A stretch of DNA of 64,000 bases from Myotis daubentonii (Eukaryota; Chordata; Mammalia; Chiroptera; Vespertilionidae): positions 45,708,001 through 45,772,000 of the forward strand of contig NC_081844.1 of the NCBI RefSeq assembly GCF_963259705.1, read 5' to 3'. The stretch's first letter is position 1. Every line of letters begins with the position of its first letter. A program made the translations under genes and the position numbers. Below the pieces are notes generated by a model, which did no database searches, was not told the DNA's origin, and saw only the letters and a list, made by a program, of their open reading frames with translations. Shown here piece after piece: positions 13,270-24,612 of the stretch.

Positions 13270-14035
13270 TGCCTCAGGTAGGCATGAATTCAATGTAAGC
13301 AGGCACAAAACAATTATATTTCCTAAGAAGATGATAATGAAAAAGTAAAACAGTGTAGACATATAGCTAAAGGGATTTTTCAGTAAATTAAACATATATT
13401 CACATCATGTTGACCCACATCAGCACTACACAGGCTCTGAAAGTTTACATTTTCAGTCAAGGGACGTTGAAAAAATGATAAATGTCTTTCTGTCTTCAAA
13501 GCCTTCTAAATATTGCATTGAGATTCCATAATTGTCTATCAGTTTTTCAATAACACTAATAGTAAGAAGGTAAAAGACCATCCCATAAAAATGACTTGGA
13601 AAACTTAAGTTGATTCCATGTAATTGAGCATTCAGAAGACATAATTTTCTAAACAATTTATAATCATTATAGCAGTCTACTGGCTGCTACTCTTCATTTT
13701 TTCTCATTCTTAGATTTTGAGTGACTAGAGAAGCTAAACTAAGAAAAGATAAAATGACAATTTAATTGCTTCACACAGGCCCAAGTTTAAAATTTTATTC
13801 CAGGTACCAAATTCCCTGGGTTTTGTTCTGAATTGGATTGCTCATTTTTGCCACATTTAGCATTATAAGACAGAAACCCTGAAATCACTTTTCTGCTCTC
13901 ATCTCCTAACTCTAGACCTTAAGACAAATTATAGGAAATTAATAGAATCCTTGGAACAGGAGAAATGATATGATTTATTTAGTAATAAATAAACATAACT
14001 TACAGAAGGATGCCTATATAAGAAGGTTTTTACCG
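13270..14035. other. AT-rich sequence, nothing recognised
   Basis: Ordinary AT-rich DNA after the GAPDH retrocopy. No gene or repeat was identified. Confidence 0.45.
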
Positions 14036-14039
14036 TATA

Positions 14040-14193
14040 GTTTGAAATAGCAACAAATCTAAAATCTAAATACTCATTGGTGATACAATGAAATAATATA
14101 CTTTAGGATATCTGTGCAGTGTAATGCTACAGAACACTGAAAATAAACCACAGCCACATGTATCTATGGATACATCTTACAAGTTGTAGCATA
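14040..14193 (+). mobile_element. Old L1 LINE fragment, left part
   Basis: The segment reads like the 3' part of L1 ORF2 and what follows: a run resembling 'tacaatgaaataatata...', then CACAGCCACATGTATCTATGG and GATACATCTTACAAG. These correspond to the old L1M motif for 'aactacatgtatcaacatggatgaatctcacaaa'. It is interrupted by a VES SINE and seems to continue at 14421. Confidence 0.55.
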
Positions 14194-14407
14194 GCCTGGC
14201 CAGTGTGGTTCAGAGTTTGAGCTTCAACCTATGAACCAGGAGGTGGTAGTTTGATTTCTGATCTGGGCATATGCCCGGCTTAAGGGCTCCATCCCTAGGG
14301 GGAGGTGTGCAAGAGGCAACCAATCAATGATTCTCTCTCATCATTGATGTTTCTATCTTTCTCTCCCTCTTCTTTCTTCTATGAAATCAATAAAACATAT
14401 TTTTAAA
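14194..14407 (+). mobile_element. VES-type SINE inserted in old L1
   Basis: The head reads GCCTGGCCAGTGTGGTTCAG and the B-box region reads GTTTGATTTCTG. The tail reads TCTCTCTCATCATTGATG, then AATAAAACATATTTTT. The TSD is AAGTTGTAGCATA (14181-14193) and AAGTTGTAGTATA (14408-14420). The host site is an older L1, so this gives relative age. Confidence 0.9.
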
Positions 14408-14420
14408 AAGTTGTAGTATA

Positions 14421-14710
14421 TCGACAGCATGACAATATTTTTCATAAAATTTAAACCATGAAAATCAAAACAACATGTCTATTAAAAAATAATGCCTATA
14501 GACTAAAGTTATTTTAGAGATAATATATCCCAAATTCACAATTTTGGTTACAGGGAAGAAATGCAATGCAACGGGGCAGGAGGTGGGGGGGAGGTATATA
14601 ATATGCTACAGTTGTAATTGTTATTTTCTTATTAAGTTGGATATATTATTGTTTGTTATATTACCCTACATTTTATATAAAATATTTAATTTTTAAAATA
14701 GAAGATATGA
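14421..14710 (+). mobile_element. Old L1 LINE fragment, right part
   Basis: Probable continuation of the L1M-like segment at 14040. It includes a 'tggttacaggg...gcaggaggtggg' run typical of the old L1 3' UTR (14546-14595), then AT-rich sequence. The right edge is uncertain. Confidence 0.4.
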
Positions 14711-15385
14711 TCACAATTAGATAAATTTCATGGCTAAGAATTGGCCAGCATATGTTGGGATGTATCATGTAACTTTTGGCTCTTGGCTAATGATGGGGAT
14801 GGACTAATGAAGGATTCCACTGCACAATAATTGAAAATTAGAATCTCAAGGCCTAGCCAATAGGATATTTCTATCTTGTTAATATCCTTTTAAATGAATT
14901 ATCATCTGTCTTATTAGCTTATTTTGTGTATTTACTCACTGGTTAGTTTCATCTTCTTATTTCAAAAATTATAAAGTAATATACCATATATTGTGTTTTT
15001 CATTGATTTTTAACCAGCTTTTGAAATCACAAAATTGCACTATCCTTAAAACACTGAACTCCAACACCTGAAGAGTGAAGTCCTCCTCTTAATGGTCCAA
15101 GATGATGGTTGTAACACAAATAATCACATCCACATTCTAGTCCAGAGAGGGAAGAAGAGGAAATTGTTTAAAGACACTTTCCAGAGTGTGCAAGCAATAT
15201 TTCCACTTCTTATCTATATGGAACTTTTGCCCCTGGACACATAGACATTCAAGGGAGCCTGGGAATAGAACCCATAAACTGGGCCTACTGGTACAATCTG
15301 AGATTCCGATTTTAAAGGAGAGATGAGAATGGCACAGAACGCTGCAGCCTCAGGCACACCCACCATACAGCATTGCTCGTACCCA
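14711..15385. other. No recognised feature
   Basis: AT-rich DNA passing into a mixed-composition stretch near 15160-15380 that I could not assign. Confidence 0.4.
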
Positions 15386-15893
15386 TGTGCTCTGGTTATC
15401 TGTTGCTGCATAATAAACTGCCCTAACATTAATTTATCAAAGCAATGATCCTCTCTTCCTGTTTAAGATCTATGGGCCAAGAATTTGGGTCAGGCTCAGC
15501 TGAGCGGTTACTCTGTGGTCAGCGAGGGTCACTTGGTATTTGATTGGCAGCTGGGCTGGTCTGGACGACCCAGGAAGGCTTTATTCATGTGGGACATTTT
15601 GGTGACGGTGATTTGAAGGCTGGGCTGAGTTGGTTGACTCTCCCTCTCCATGCATCCTAGTGGATGTCTCACCCTGTCTTCCCAATGTGCAGTATTTGTT
15701 GTCTTACATGGTAGCTTAGACTTCAAGAGTGAGTGTTCCATGAAAAGGGAAGTGGAAGCTGCCAGGCTCTTAAAAATCTTGAGACTGATGCAACATCCCT
15801 GCAAGAGAGGGAATGTGGGACCTAGATGCCACCTCATGATGGAGGCAATGCCAAAGAATGAGGGGCCCCCTTAAGCCTGCCACTCTAGATAAT
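15386..15893 (-). mobile_element. Probable ancient retroviral LTR (MaLR-like)
   Basis: The plus strand opens with CTGGTTATCTGTTGCTGCATAATAAACTGCC. This is the reverse end of a common old mammalian LTR type ('ttgctgcataacaaactacccc'). Further on it has GGGCCAAGAATTTGGGTCAGG and GAATGTGGGACCTAGATGCC. No TSD was found. The family name is a best guess; a diverged DNA transposon is possible. Confidence 0.4.
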
Positions 15894-15894
15894 A

Positions 15895-16675
15895 AACTGT
15901 TCAGGGTTTTTTACTTACTCCTATCAAATCTGAACACTTTTCTCCAATTGTTAAAAAACATCAGGCCGGAAGATCTTTCTTAGATACAGATTACTTATAA
16001 AGAACTAAGTTATTGTTGTGACCACTGTAGAATCTTTTTTGCAATTTAAATTCTAAGTTCTGGAAGTAATTACCAACTTTGAAAACTATAATGGTTTTTG
16101 TTTGTTTGTTTGTTTTTAGTAAAAATAGCTTGCTAGCTTCCTTTTGAGTCAGTCTGAGTAAAATACCTTAGTGTCACACCTTTCATAATGTAGTTGGAAT
16201 ACCAAATAACTCTATGTTTAGGGTGTGTGTGTGTGTTTTATTTTAGTAAGAGATTAGTATAAAGGGACAGATAAGTGGCTCCACATTGGTTTGCTGTTAA
16301 TTGTTGAGAAATTTAACATTTCTTTTCTTCTAGGATGAAAACAAAAATTTAAACTTCTATTTTGGTGTTAGATGCAGAAAATAAAATAACCTCAAAATAA
16401 ACACAAATGTCTTACCCAGTATCACCCAGACTATTATAGTTCCATAAACTATATAATCTTCTTAGTTAAATACATGCCAAAGGGTTCATTCCTTGCTGAC
16501 TGGACATCTATTTTATTACTTTGCAATTACTTTGTATTACTTTGTAAGTAATAAAATAAGAAAGGGACCCTTTCTGAAAGTTTTATTTGGAGATCTTAAA
16601 TTTATATTTAAACTTCCAAATTTTTAATTGGAGATCACATGTGCTTTTAAAGGCTATCTCACCATTATTCTATTT
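15895..16675. other. AT-rich sequence with a short hairpin
   Basis: Contains a (TTTG)n run near 16096-16116 and a perfect 13-bp inverted repeat (TATTTTATTACTT at 16510-16522 and AAGTAATAAAATA at 16546-16558). No coding region was seen. Confidence 0.5.
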
Positions 16676-16679
16676 TTCC

Positions 16680-16775
16680 TAAAGCTTATTTTAAAATAGT
16701 TTCAGACCTACAAAAAGGTTAGAAATATTACAAATAATTTGCATATATCCCTCACCCAGTATCCCCAAACACTAA
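16680..16775 (-). mobile_element. Old L1 (L1ME-like) 3' part, antisense
   Basis: The plus strand reads TTTTAAAATAGTTTCAGACC, then CATATATCCCTCACCCAGTATCC. This matches the reversed 3' region of old L1ME-type elements. Two Helitrons interrupt it immediately to the right. It appears to resume in the short gap at 17299-17313 (ATCTTATAAAATCA) and at 17479 (TAGTACAGCTAACAAGACC), then near 18100-18703. Confidence 0.6.
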
Positions 16776-17298
16776 TCTATAATATAAAAGCCTAAGTGAC
16801 CATTATGACCAAATGACCAGAATGACTGGAACAACCAGTTGCTATGACACTCACTGATCACACAGGAGCTGCCCCCTGGTGGTCATTGTGCTCCCATAGC
16901 CAGAGCACTGCTCAGCAGACCAACCCATCCCAGCAGCCCACCAGCCCTGAGGCAGCCACTCACTCTCTCAGTAGTCCTGCAGGTCCAATCTCTGGAGAAC
17001 AGGCCAGGCACCAACTGACCAGCGCCACCAGCACAATCCCGACAAATGCTGCTGTCCTCCTGGAAGTCGGCCTCAGGCACTGCAGCTGCTTCCCCTCCCT
17101 AGAAACTCCGCAAGGAGGAAGGATATAAAAGCTGCTGCCAGGTGGCTCCCAACAACCAGCGAGAATGTCAGTGGGACAGATCTGAATCCCAGGCTGGCAT
17201 GGGTGTCCCACCATCTACCTGGAGGGCTGATCACGTCCCAGCCTCCCCATGCCCCTGGGGACCCCACCTGTGCACAAATTTGTGCACCGGGGCTTTAG
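16776..17298 (+). mobile_element. HeliBat-type non-autonomous Helitron
   Basis: The 5' end TCTATAATATAAAAGCCTAA follows A at 16775. The 3' end carries a perfect 18-bp palindrome, GTGCACAAATTTGTGCAC (17270-17287), then CGGGGCTTTAG (TTAG in place of CTAG) and host T at 17299. The element is 523 bp and has no transposase. Its interior is GC-rich with several spurious open frames (64-103 codons, both strands). Confidence 0.92.
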
Positions 17299-17313
17299 TA
17301 TCTTATAAAATCA

Positions 17314-17478
17314 CTACAGGCCTGATACACAAAATTTGTGCAACAGTAGGCCTTCCTTCCCCCAGCTGCCAGTACCAGCTTCCCTCTAGCACCCAGGACC
17401 TGGGCTTCCCTTGCAGTCCTGGCTTCATCTGGAACGATGTCTGGTCTAATTAGCATATTACAATTTTATTATTATAGA
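17314..17478 (-). mobile_element. Short HeliBat-type Helitron, opposite orientation
   Basis: A 165-bp element. On the plus strand it begins CTACAGGCCTGATACACAAA (decayed CTAG end and palindrome) and ends TAGCATATTACAATTTTATT, then ATTATAGA. The flanks are A (17313) and T (17479). Its interior (TAGGCCTTCCTTCCCCCAGC ... GGTCTAATTAGCATATTA) matches the short Helitron at 61742-61917, so the two belong to one subfamily. Confidence 0.88.
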
Positions 17479-18095
17479 TAGTACAGCTAACAAGACCTGG
17501 GAGATTCACAGTAATAATGCTGCCAGTGAAAATTGTCATGGAGCCATGAGAGCAGCATTTTAAGAGACTCAAACATGGCAGGATCAGGTTTAGCAGTGAG
17601 ATTTATCCAAGAGGAAATGGAATGCTGCCCCTAAGTTCCCAATGACTCATCTCCATCCATCCCACCTTTGTCTTTGTTAGACTCATGTTATATTACCTGA
17701 GGCTTAAGAAGGACCAGGTGCTCTTTTCAAACTAATCAATCAACTTCTCAAACTTTCTTGGGCTTCTGATCGGTCTACCCTCTAACCAATCTATTTCCTA
17801 GGTTTTCTGGGATAAATGTCTTTTATCCAATCTGATCCATTTCCCAGGCTAGACTGACAGATGTCTATCAGGCATCTAGCCCTCTTGTCTTCTACTGTGA
17901 ATGTGCTTACCTCCTCCTTAATTGTCCTAGCCCTACTCCCAGTAATCTTTAGGAATGATGGTGGTTTCCTGGGAAGTGTGTGAAGCTATAAATTTCTGGT
18001 TAAGCAAGCAGGATTCTGCTCCCTAGTTCATTATGGTTAATGTCTGATTCCCTTTGCTAGCTTCCTATATTAATAATTAGCCCCTATGCTAAAAA
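17479..18095. other. Unassigned repeat-like sequence
   Basis: The first 50 bp look like the old L1 interrupted by the Helitrons. The remainder (17540-18090) has mixed composition and short CCTCC-rich runs. It may be another insertion in the L1, but I cannot name it. Confidence 0.35.
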
Positions 18096-18099
18096 TATG

Positions 18100-18703
18100 A
18101 TATTGCTAACTGACCTAGAGACCTTATTCAAATTTTTCCATTTGTCCCGCTGTCCTTTCTCCAGCCCAGGAGTCAATCAGGATCCAACACTGAATTTTGT
18201 TATCAGCGTTCCTTAATATCCTCCAAATCCGTGACAGCTCTTAGCCTTCTGGTCTTTCATGATCTTGACATAGTGAAAGAATATTAGCCAGTAATTCTAT
18301 ATATTTTCCTTTGTCTAGGTTTGTCAGATATTTCTTCATGTTTATATTAAGTTGCATTTTTTTGCACAAATACCATGGAAGTGAATGTGTGCTTTCCTCA
18401 GTGCTGATATAAAGAAATACATGATATTTATGTGTTTCATTACTGGTGGTGTCAACTGAAAAATTCACTAAGGTGATATTTACCATGTTTCTCCACTATT
18501 GAGTTAGTTTTTTTCTTTATAAATTTAAGGTAAATTGTAAAAACATTTTGATAATATGCAAATATCCTATTTCTTGTTATACTTTTGCCTACAAATTTGT
18601 AATTCATTGATGGTTCTTTCCTGTAAAAGTTATTGCCATGGTTTGTGCCAAAAAATAATATCATATTTCAATAATTCTTATACATGCGTTAATTAAATAC
18701 CAA
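18100..18703 (-). mobile_element. Old L1 (L1ME-like) fragment, antisense
   Basis: The run of motifs follows old L1ME in reverse: TTATTCAAATTTTTCCATTTG, CCAGGAGTCAATCAGGATCC, TCTTTCATGATCTTGACATAG, GTTTGTCAGATATTTCTTCATG, then GATGGTTCTTTCCTG. All are diverged. It ends at the Helitron at 18704. The open frames here are remnants or chance. Confidence 0.65.
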
Positions 18704-19075
18704 TCTATACTAAAAAAAAAAGGGTAATTTGCTAATTAGACTGGGAGACCTTCCGGGAGACCTTCTGGACATCCTTCCAGACAAAGTGTGGTGGCGGGGC
18801 CAAAGCAGAGGCAGTTAGGGGCAATCAGGCCAGGAGGAGAGGGCAGTTGGGGTGATCAGGCCAGTGTGGGGGAGGCAGTTGGGGGTGAGCAGGCTGGCCG
18901 GAGGGGCAGTTGGGGGCAAGGAGGCTGGCAGGAAGGGCAGTCCCAGATTATGAGAAGGTTGTCTGACTGCCAGTTTAGGCCCGATCCCTGTGGGGTCCCA
19001 TATTGAAGAGGGTGCAGGCCGGGCTGAGGGACACCCACCCGCCCCATGTACAAAGTTCATGCACTAGGCTACTAG
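18704..19075 (+). mobile_element. HeliBat-type Helitron with internal minisatellite
   Basis: The 5' end is TCTATACTAAAAAAAAAAGG after A (18703). The 3' end is GTACAAAGTTCATGCACTAG, then GCTACTAG and T (19076). The element is 372 bp. Between about 18800 and 18945 it repeats a GGCAGTTGGGGGTGATCAGG-like unit about four times. The same unit in reverse fills the Helitron at 47707. No coding capacity is credible. Confidence 0.92.
18800..18945. repeat. Helitron internal minisatellite (about 30-bp unit)
   Basis: Imperfect units of the form GGCAGTTGGGGGTGAGCAGG, then CTGGCCGGAGG occur about four times. They are homologous in reverse to the longer array at 47880-48260. Confidence 0.75.
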
Positions 19076-19076
19076 T

Positions 19077-20640
19077 TTATTAAAATATTTCTGGATTTTC
19101 TTTTCCACTCTACTGTGGCCCATTGATAGCAATTCACATTAGTTTGAAAAAGTTACTTTGAGTTTTAGGTTCTGTTTCCACTGAGCCTTGCAGTAGCTAT
19201 TATGAACATTACATTGATTCATTTGTTATTAAGGCCACTTTGTAAGGAAGTATTAAGGATAGTCATTCCACCTTCTCCCTATCTGTCTGTTCTTCTGCAA
19301 AGTTTTTCATTTTAAAAATTATCCTCCCTTTTTATTTTCTATGTATTTCCCCATACTCCATTAATTCCCTCATGCTGAACATGTGCCTTGGATGTTATAC
19401 CATTTGAAGAAAAATAAGTTAATTAAGAGAAAAGAAGAAAATAGTATTTTATTTTGGCTTTATTTCCTAAACCAGAAATTAGCACATTAGGGAAATGAGA
19501 GAAGGCTCTTTGGTAAGGCAAGAACTATCAATAATGTGGTTCTCTTTGCTTCTATAGCCTCTAAAAAGACAGGTTGGAAGCAAAATTCAAATAAACTAGC
19601 AGATTGATAGGAAAGGAATTAAGTAAACAATTTCCAAATGGGACAACTGTTCCCTTAAGGGTTTTTAAACCACAATATTTTAACTGGATCTTGAAGTAAA
19701 TGTTTTTGACATTGTTTGAACAAAACCCTCTGGCCATAGGTAGAATATTCTGGGGAGATTGGAAGGTGTCACTTTGGAATTCCACCAACAAGAACAAAGT
19801 GAGGCTGAAAAGATTGGAAAGATGAATGACTGAGATGATTACAGACAATCAAAGGATAGGGGATGTTGAAGAATGATTTCAATTTAAAAGGAAAGAAAGA
19901 GAGAAGCCCTGTAAATGAAGTTTATTTTCCTCTGATGGATAGTTAAGGAAGTGTATGATATGATGGTATTGCAAGAGTCAAGCTCATCTCAAGGAAGAAA
20001 ACGAAGCATTCTAAAGCAGGCCTCTGTGCCATCATTTTACCAGGGGTAGAGGATAGGAGCCATTTATTTTGTAATATCTCTGGTAAAGTTAAATAGCCCA
20101 ATAACCTGAGTCACAACTAAACCTTGGCCTTAACCTTACAGATCGATAGTCCTTCATCTGCACAATCTAGATAACAAATTATTTGTACACCATCTAGTCT
20201 ATGATTACAAACTGCTCCAGGTTTCCAGAATAAATCTCATTCCAATTCCAGAGATGATGGCATGCAGAAAGTCACTGCTAATGTCATTCGCTGCTCAAGA
20301 GCCAAGTGGACTCTCTCTGTCCCATCCTATGAAAGAAATCATCGAGAATCTTCTTAGTCAGTCATGCACTGGTTTAACAGTAATTCCCACATTGTTCCTT
20401 CTTAAACATGTTGAGACATCTTATCCAGAGAGAAAAGTTTTGTGATTAAGAGAGTGCTAGTAAGCCCTAAGCAAACCAATTTAAGCCCCTAAAATATCAG
20501 TTTGAGACCTTGGTCATCAAATCTACCAATCATGTTCACTATGTGCAGTTACTTTTCAGAGCTCCTTTTTTCTGTGCAAATTCTCTAATATGTTCCTTTT
20601 TAAAAACAAACATAAACAAACAAAACAACACACCTCCATA
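19077..20640. other. AT-rich sequence, nothing firm
   Basis: The first few hundred bases may continue the old L1 interrupted by the Helitron, but I cannot follow it. No gene was recognised. Confidence 0.4.
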
Positions 20641-20644
20641 ATAG

Positions 20645-20770
20645 GCATAATTGAAATTCCATTTTATGGAAAATAAATGTAAGGCACAAAAGTTAAGTAA
20701 CTTGTCCCTTGTTATATGGTTAACTAGTATGGAAACCAGGGTATGGATCCATAGGTGTAACAATCTAATT
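20645..20770 (-). mobile_element. MIR SINE relic
   Basis: ATTCCATTTTATGGAAAATAAA, then AAGTTAAGTAACTTGTCCC and ATGGAAACCAGGGTATGGATCC follow the reversed MIR core ('ttttacagatgaggaaac...gttaagtaacttgccc...gctgggattcgaacc'). Confidence 0.65.
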
Positions 20771-20771
20771 A

Positions 20772-21595
20772 CCCAAGTAGATTATTTACAATTTCCTTTT
20801 AATGCAAGTTTTTATTTTTAAGTTAGGTATTTTTCTCTACCATTGATGAGGCACACTTATGAGAGGAAAACACATGTGCTCAGTTCAGCTTCTTTGAGCA
20901 TTTGTCACTTGATCAAACATATTCATAATAAAATACCTTTGTAAAATCCAGCTTAGTGTTTTTTTTTGTTTTTGTTTTTTATATTTTTTGAATGGCAAAA
21001 GAAAGATGCTACTTACTAAATAACTAAGCCTAAGCAAATCTGGGAGGGGGCTTGGTCTGAGTGGGGCAGTGGGAGCAAGAGACAGGTGTGGTGGACTGTT
21101 GCCCAGAGGCACCACAGTAGTGATGATAAGACAGTTATAGGAAGGAGGGAGTGAATAACTACAATGACAACGAGCTAGATGGATAAACTACTATATTTGC
21201 AATGTTAAACACGTAAAACCATGCATAAGCACACATACACAAACTATGTCAATAATCTGATCACATAGACCCAATAGATAGCCAACTTCTAACTATTTTG
21301 TCTACCATCACGGCCATTAGATTTATGTACCGGAGCTCCAGAGATAAAATCTGAGGTAAACTTTTGCACTTTGGAATTATTTGTCTATAGTTAATAATTA
21401 AAACTACCTAGGGGCAATATAGGTTGGAGGGGGGGAGGCGGGGGCGGGGGCAGCGGGAAGGAGAACTAGGACCAAGCCTTGAGGAATTTCATCTTTTACA
21501 GATGAGCAGAGAAAGATGAGTTAGTGAAAGAAAGTGAGAATGAGAAGATTAGAAGAGTGTGGTTTCAAAAATAAACCAAAAGATTCCTGGTTGTA
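20772..21595. other. Mixed sequence with a G-rich tract
   Basis: Mostly AT-rich and unassigned. At 21427-21458 there is a purine/G-rich run (GGAGGGGGGGAGGCGGGGGC and following) that could fold into a G-quadruplex. Confidence 0.45.
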
Positions 21596-21599
21596 CCAA

Positions 21600-21757
21600 C
21601 AACAATGTGTGAGACATTGATCAACATATTTAATCTCTCTAATCATTAATGTTCTCATCTATGTCACCTCCACAGACTTGTGAGGACATGAATGATATAA
21701 TGTTCTAACTCCTTATCACCTACTAGCTCAGGGCTTGCTGTGTCATAAACAATTCCT
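21600..21757 (+). mobile_element. Probable MIR SINE relic
   Basis: The word order ATTTAATCTCTCTAATCATTAATGTTCTCATCTATG, then TTGTGAGGACATGAATGATA resembles the MIR core 'taacctctctgagcctcagtttcctcatctgt...gttgtgaggattaaatga'. It is strongly diverged. Confidence 0.45.
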
Positions 21758-21759
21758 CA

Positions 21760-22630
21760 GTGCCAGTTACCATCATCATCATTCTTGTTCCCATCGTCAC
21801 CACCATTGTCACGCCATCATCTTCACCATCATCGTTGTCACTATTATTTCAAACATGTGATGCAGCACTAGAAATATGGTTCCAGCACTCTCAAATCTCT
21901 GCAGCATTTCCTAGGGTAAGAAGTTCTCATTTGCTGCCTGGGCCCCTTGCTCACTGTATGCTTTCTCAGGCAATGGGAATGTCTTGCAGGAGAATGTTTA
22001 GTTCTCCTGATTATAGCTCAGCATTAAGTTTGTTTGTTTGTTTGTTTTCTAATTGTATTCAGGTATTTGCATTTAATACAGAATTAACCAGGGAGGATGT
22101 GGATGTGGGAGGGAAAGGTGATAAGGACTATATAAAACACACACAAATAATTAAGATATTGAAGTGTCCCTCTGTAAAAAGATAGAAGGTATGATATGAG
22201 GGGAAATTTATCAGAACTTTAAGTTCAGAAAGATCTGGGTAAATGTATTTCACTTCTGGAAAATTTTACAGCAAAATAGTCTGAATAATCAATTAAATTT
22301 GCACTTATAAATGCCTAAGAATAAGTACTTTGACTACTTAACCTTCTTCTCATTCTTCTGTAGTTAACTAAATTACTGAAAATATTTTTAAAAGATCTTG
22401 CTGAGAAAATAATTGCCATTACTCATTTAACATTTGGTTTTCTGTACAAATAAAGCAAAAATGGGGAAAATAAATAAAAGCAAAATTTTATAGTCATATA
22501 ACAATAAAAGTTATGTTTCTCTTCAACACATTTTTCTATCACTAAGAGATAACCATGATCAATGATATAAAAAATTTAAAAAATGTGATTTGAATATTTA
22601 ACAAATAGAACGATTCAGTCTTAAGCAGTA
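21760..22630. other. No gene recognised; ATC/ACC-rich stretch at the left end
   Basis: 21768-21840 is rich in ATC/ACC trinucleotides, which creates a 141-codon open frame (21760-22185) with a low-complexity N-terminus. The frame shows no domain, and I consider it chance. Confidence 0.45.
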
Positions 22631-22640
22631 AGGCATAGAA

Positions 22641-23024
22641 TATTTTTAAATTTTTTATTTTATTTTTTCCATCACCATTTATCCCCCCTATGCCCTCTCC
22701 ACCTTACTCCATCCACCTCCACCCCCATGATACATTTACCCAATGGAATATTACTCTGCCATTAAAAGGAAGAAAATTATACCTTTTGTAACAATATGGA
22801 TGGGCCTGGAGAACATTATACTGAGTGAAATAAGCTATTCAGAGAAAGACAAGTACTATATGATTTCATTCATATGTGGAATTTAATGAACAAACTGAAC
22901 AACCAAGCCCAATAGAGACAGAATCATAGAGAGCAGGCAGACAGCTCTGGGTGGGGGGCGGGGGGGTAGGTAGGGGACCGTGGAGGCATTGAGCAAAAAA
23001 GAAAAAAAGAGAACTCATAGAACA
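22641..23024 (-). mobile_element. L1 3' end with 5' inversion
   Basis: The left part (22641-22730) is the reversed L1 3' terminus (TTTTTTCCATCACCATTTATCC and on). The right part (22731-23024) reads in L1 sense direction: TACCCAATGGAATATTACTC, GGATGGGCCTGGAGAACATT, AGAGAAAGACAAGTACTATATG, then a G-rich UTR segment. Opposite orientation of the two parts with the matching flank GCATAGAA (22633-22640 and 23025-23032) indicates one twin-primed insertion. Confidence 0.8.
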
Positions 23025-23032
23025 GCATAGAA

Positions 23033-24285
23033 GGTTTTAACTACTCTTAAAAGCTAACATTTCACATGGTAGGCAAATACTTGATATTGAATTTCTTATT
23101 TCTTCTGGCAGTAATTAACTCTAAGTAATTTCAGAAATGTTTCTGGGGATAGTATATGCTTTTTTGTTATATTAATCTGTCAATATTTAATTAAAATGAT
23201 CCTCTTAAATATTTTATGTGCAGAGAATAGTAAGTTGATTATTTACAAATGCAATGAATTGCTGATTTCTTATCAGATTTTCTAATGAAATACAGGTGAA
23301 AGAGGATCTTTTAATGTATATTATTATGCATAGCATTTTGTATCAGACAGTATTTTACAGCTAATAATAGTATTCATATATTGTTAGATTTTATGTATTT
23401 ATAAGTGATAAAAAGTCAGAGAAAACCTTTTACAGTATGTACAAACTCAAAGCTACTAAAATAGACATCTGCCCAAGTTAAGACTCTGTTTTGTGTACAG
23501 TAATATAAAGACCTGAGGTCTACTGCGTATCATTTCTAACCTCATCCTTAGAGAGTAATTCATCATATAAGTTTCTACTCCAAAAATAGTGAGATTTGGG
23601 AAACTTCAGCACCAAATAAAAATATTGAGAAGACCAGAGATCTGTCTTTACCCTTCTGCTTTGAAAAGATTAAAGGTAAGCTGCAGAAAGTAATTCATGT
23701 CAAATTAGATTTGGATGAAACAACATAAAAACAGAAGGTAAATTTTTTTTTCTTTAACGATCAGGAGATTTTTGCATTCCTATTACTTCATAAGTGTCCT
23801 TTATTTCTTCTTTCACTCTAAAATATAAGAAACAAATATCTCAAAACCATACTGATGCAAAGCAGATATGGTTTATACTAAAAAGATGACAGAATAATAA
23901 GTAAATACCTTTGGCTCTAAATAAAAAGTGAGGCAAGTTAATGTGCATGTAAACATTTCAAGTTTATATAAAATCTGGAAAACATGGAGATATACATTTT
24001 TATGCTTCCCACCTTAACTGGCTTTTAAAACTAACCAATGAATTTTTTAGCTCAAAATTATCAAATAAGATAGTTTATAAAACTCATTGTTGGCAAAATT
24101 TAAGTGAAGCAGCATACATCATCACAGAGCATAAATTGTTGAAAGGTTTATAGAAAACAAAGTGAACTTAAAATGCTAATGTTTTGAGCACTTTTATAAA
24201 TCTCTCATAAGGAAATAATTATTTAAAATTTAGAAAATGGCTTTTACGTAAAAATGTTAAAAACCAATTATGTATATAATTTATA
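23033..24285. other. AT-rich sequence, nothing recognised
   Basis: Ordinary AT-rich DNA with no recognised feature. Confidence 0.45.
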
Positions 24286-24289
24286 ACAA

Positions 24290-24612
24290 AATTATTATAA
24301 TAAATGATGGTGGTTGTGGTCACATGCACATACATACTCACAAACATACACAGTGATATATTCACACAATAAAATTTTATGCAGCTGTTGAAATAAACAA
24401 CATTTAAGGGCATAGAAGCAATGTCTTAAAATAATATTAAGTCAAATATAGTCAATAATATTGTAGATACTATGTGTGGTGTCAGATAGGTACTAGACTT
24501 AGGGTGATCATTTCATTTTGTAAGTTGTGTAAATGTCTAATCATTATTGTATGCCTGTGACAAATATAATGTTATGTTTGTTGACTGTAATTAATTTTAA
24601 AAACTTAAATGG
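24290..24612 (+). mobile_element. Old L1 3'-end fragment
   Basis: The stretch GGTACTAGACTTAGGGTGATC, TTGTAAGTTGTGTAAATGTC and ATGCCTGTGACAAATATAATG follows the sense 3' UTR of older mammalian L1s and ends in an A/T-rich tail. The left edge is uncertain. Confidence 0.55.

Noticed and set aside
21427..21458. CpG-island promoter
   Set aside because: The tract is a short G run with few CpGs and no neighbouring exon.
21760..22185. 141-codon open frame
   Set aside because: The N-terminal Ile/Val/Thr/Ser run comes from a simple ATC/ACC-rich stretch, and the remainder has no recognisable family.
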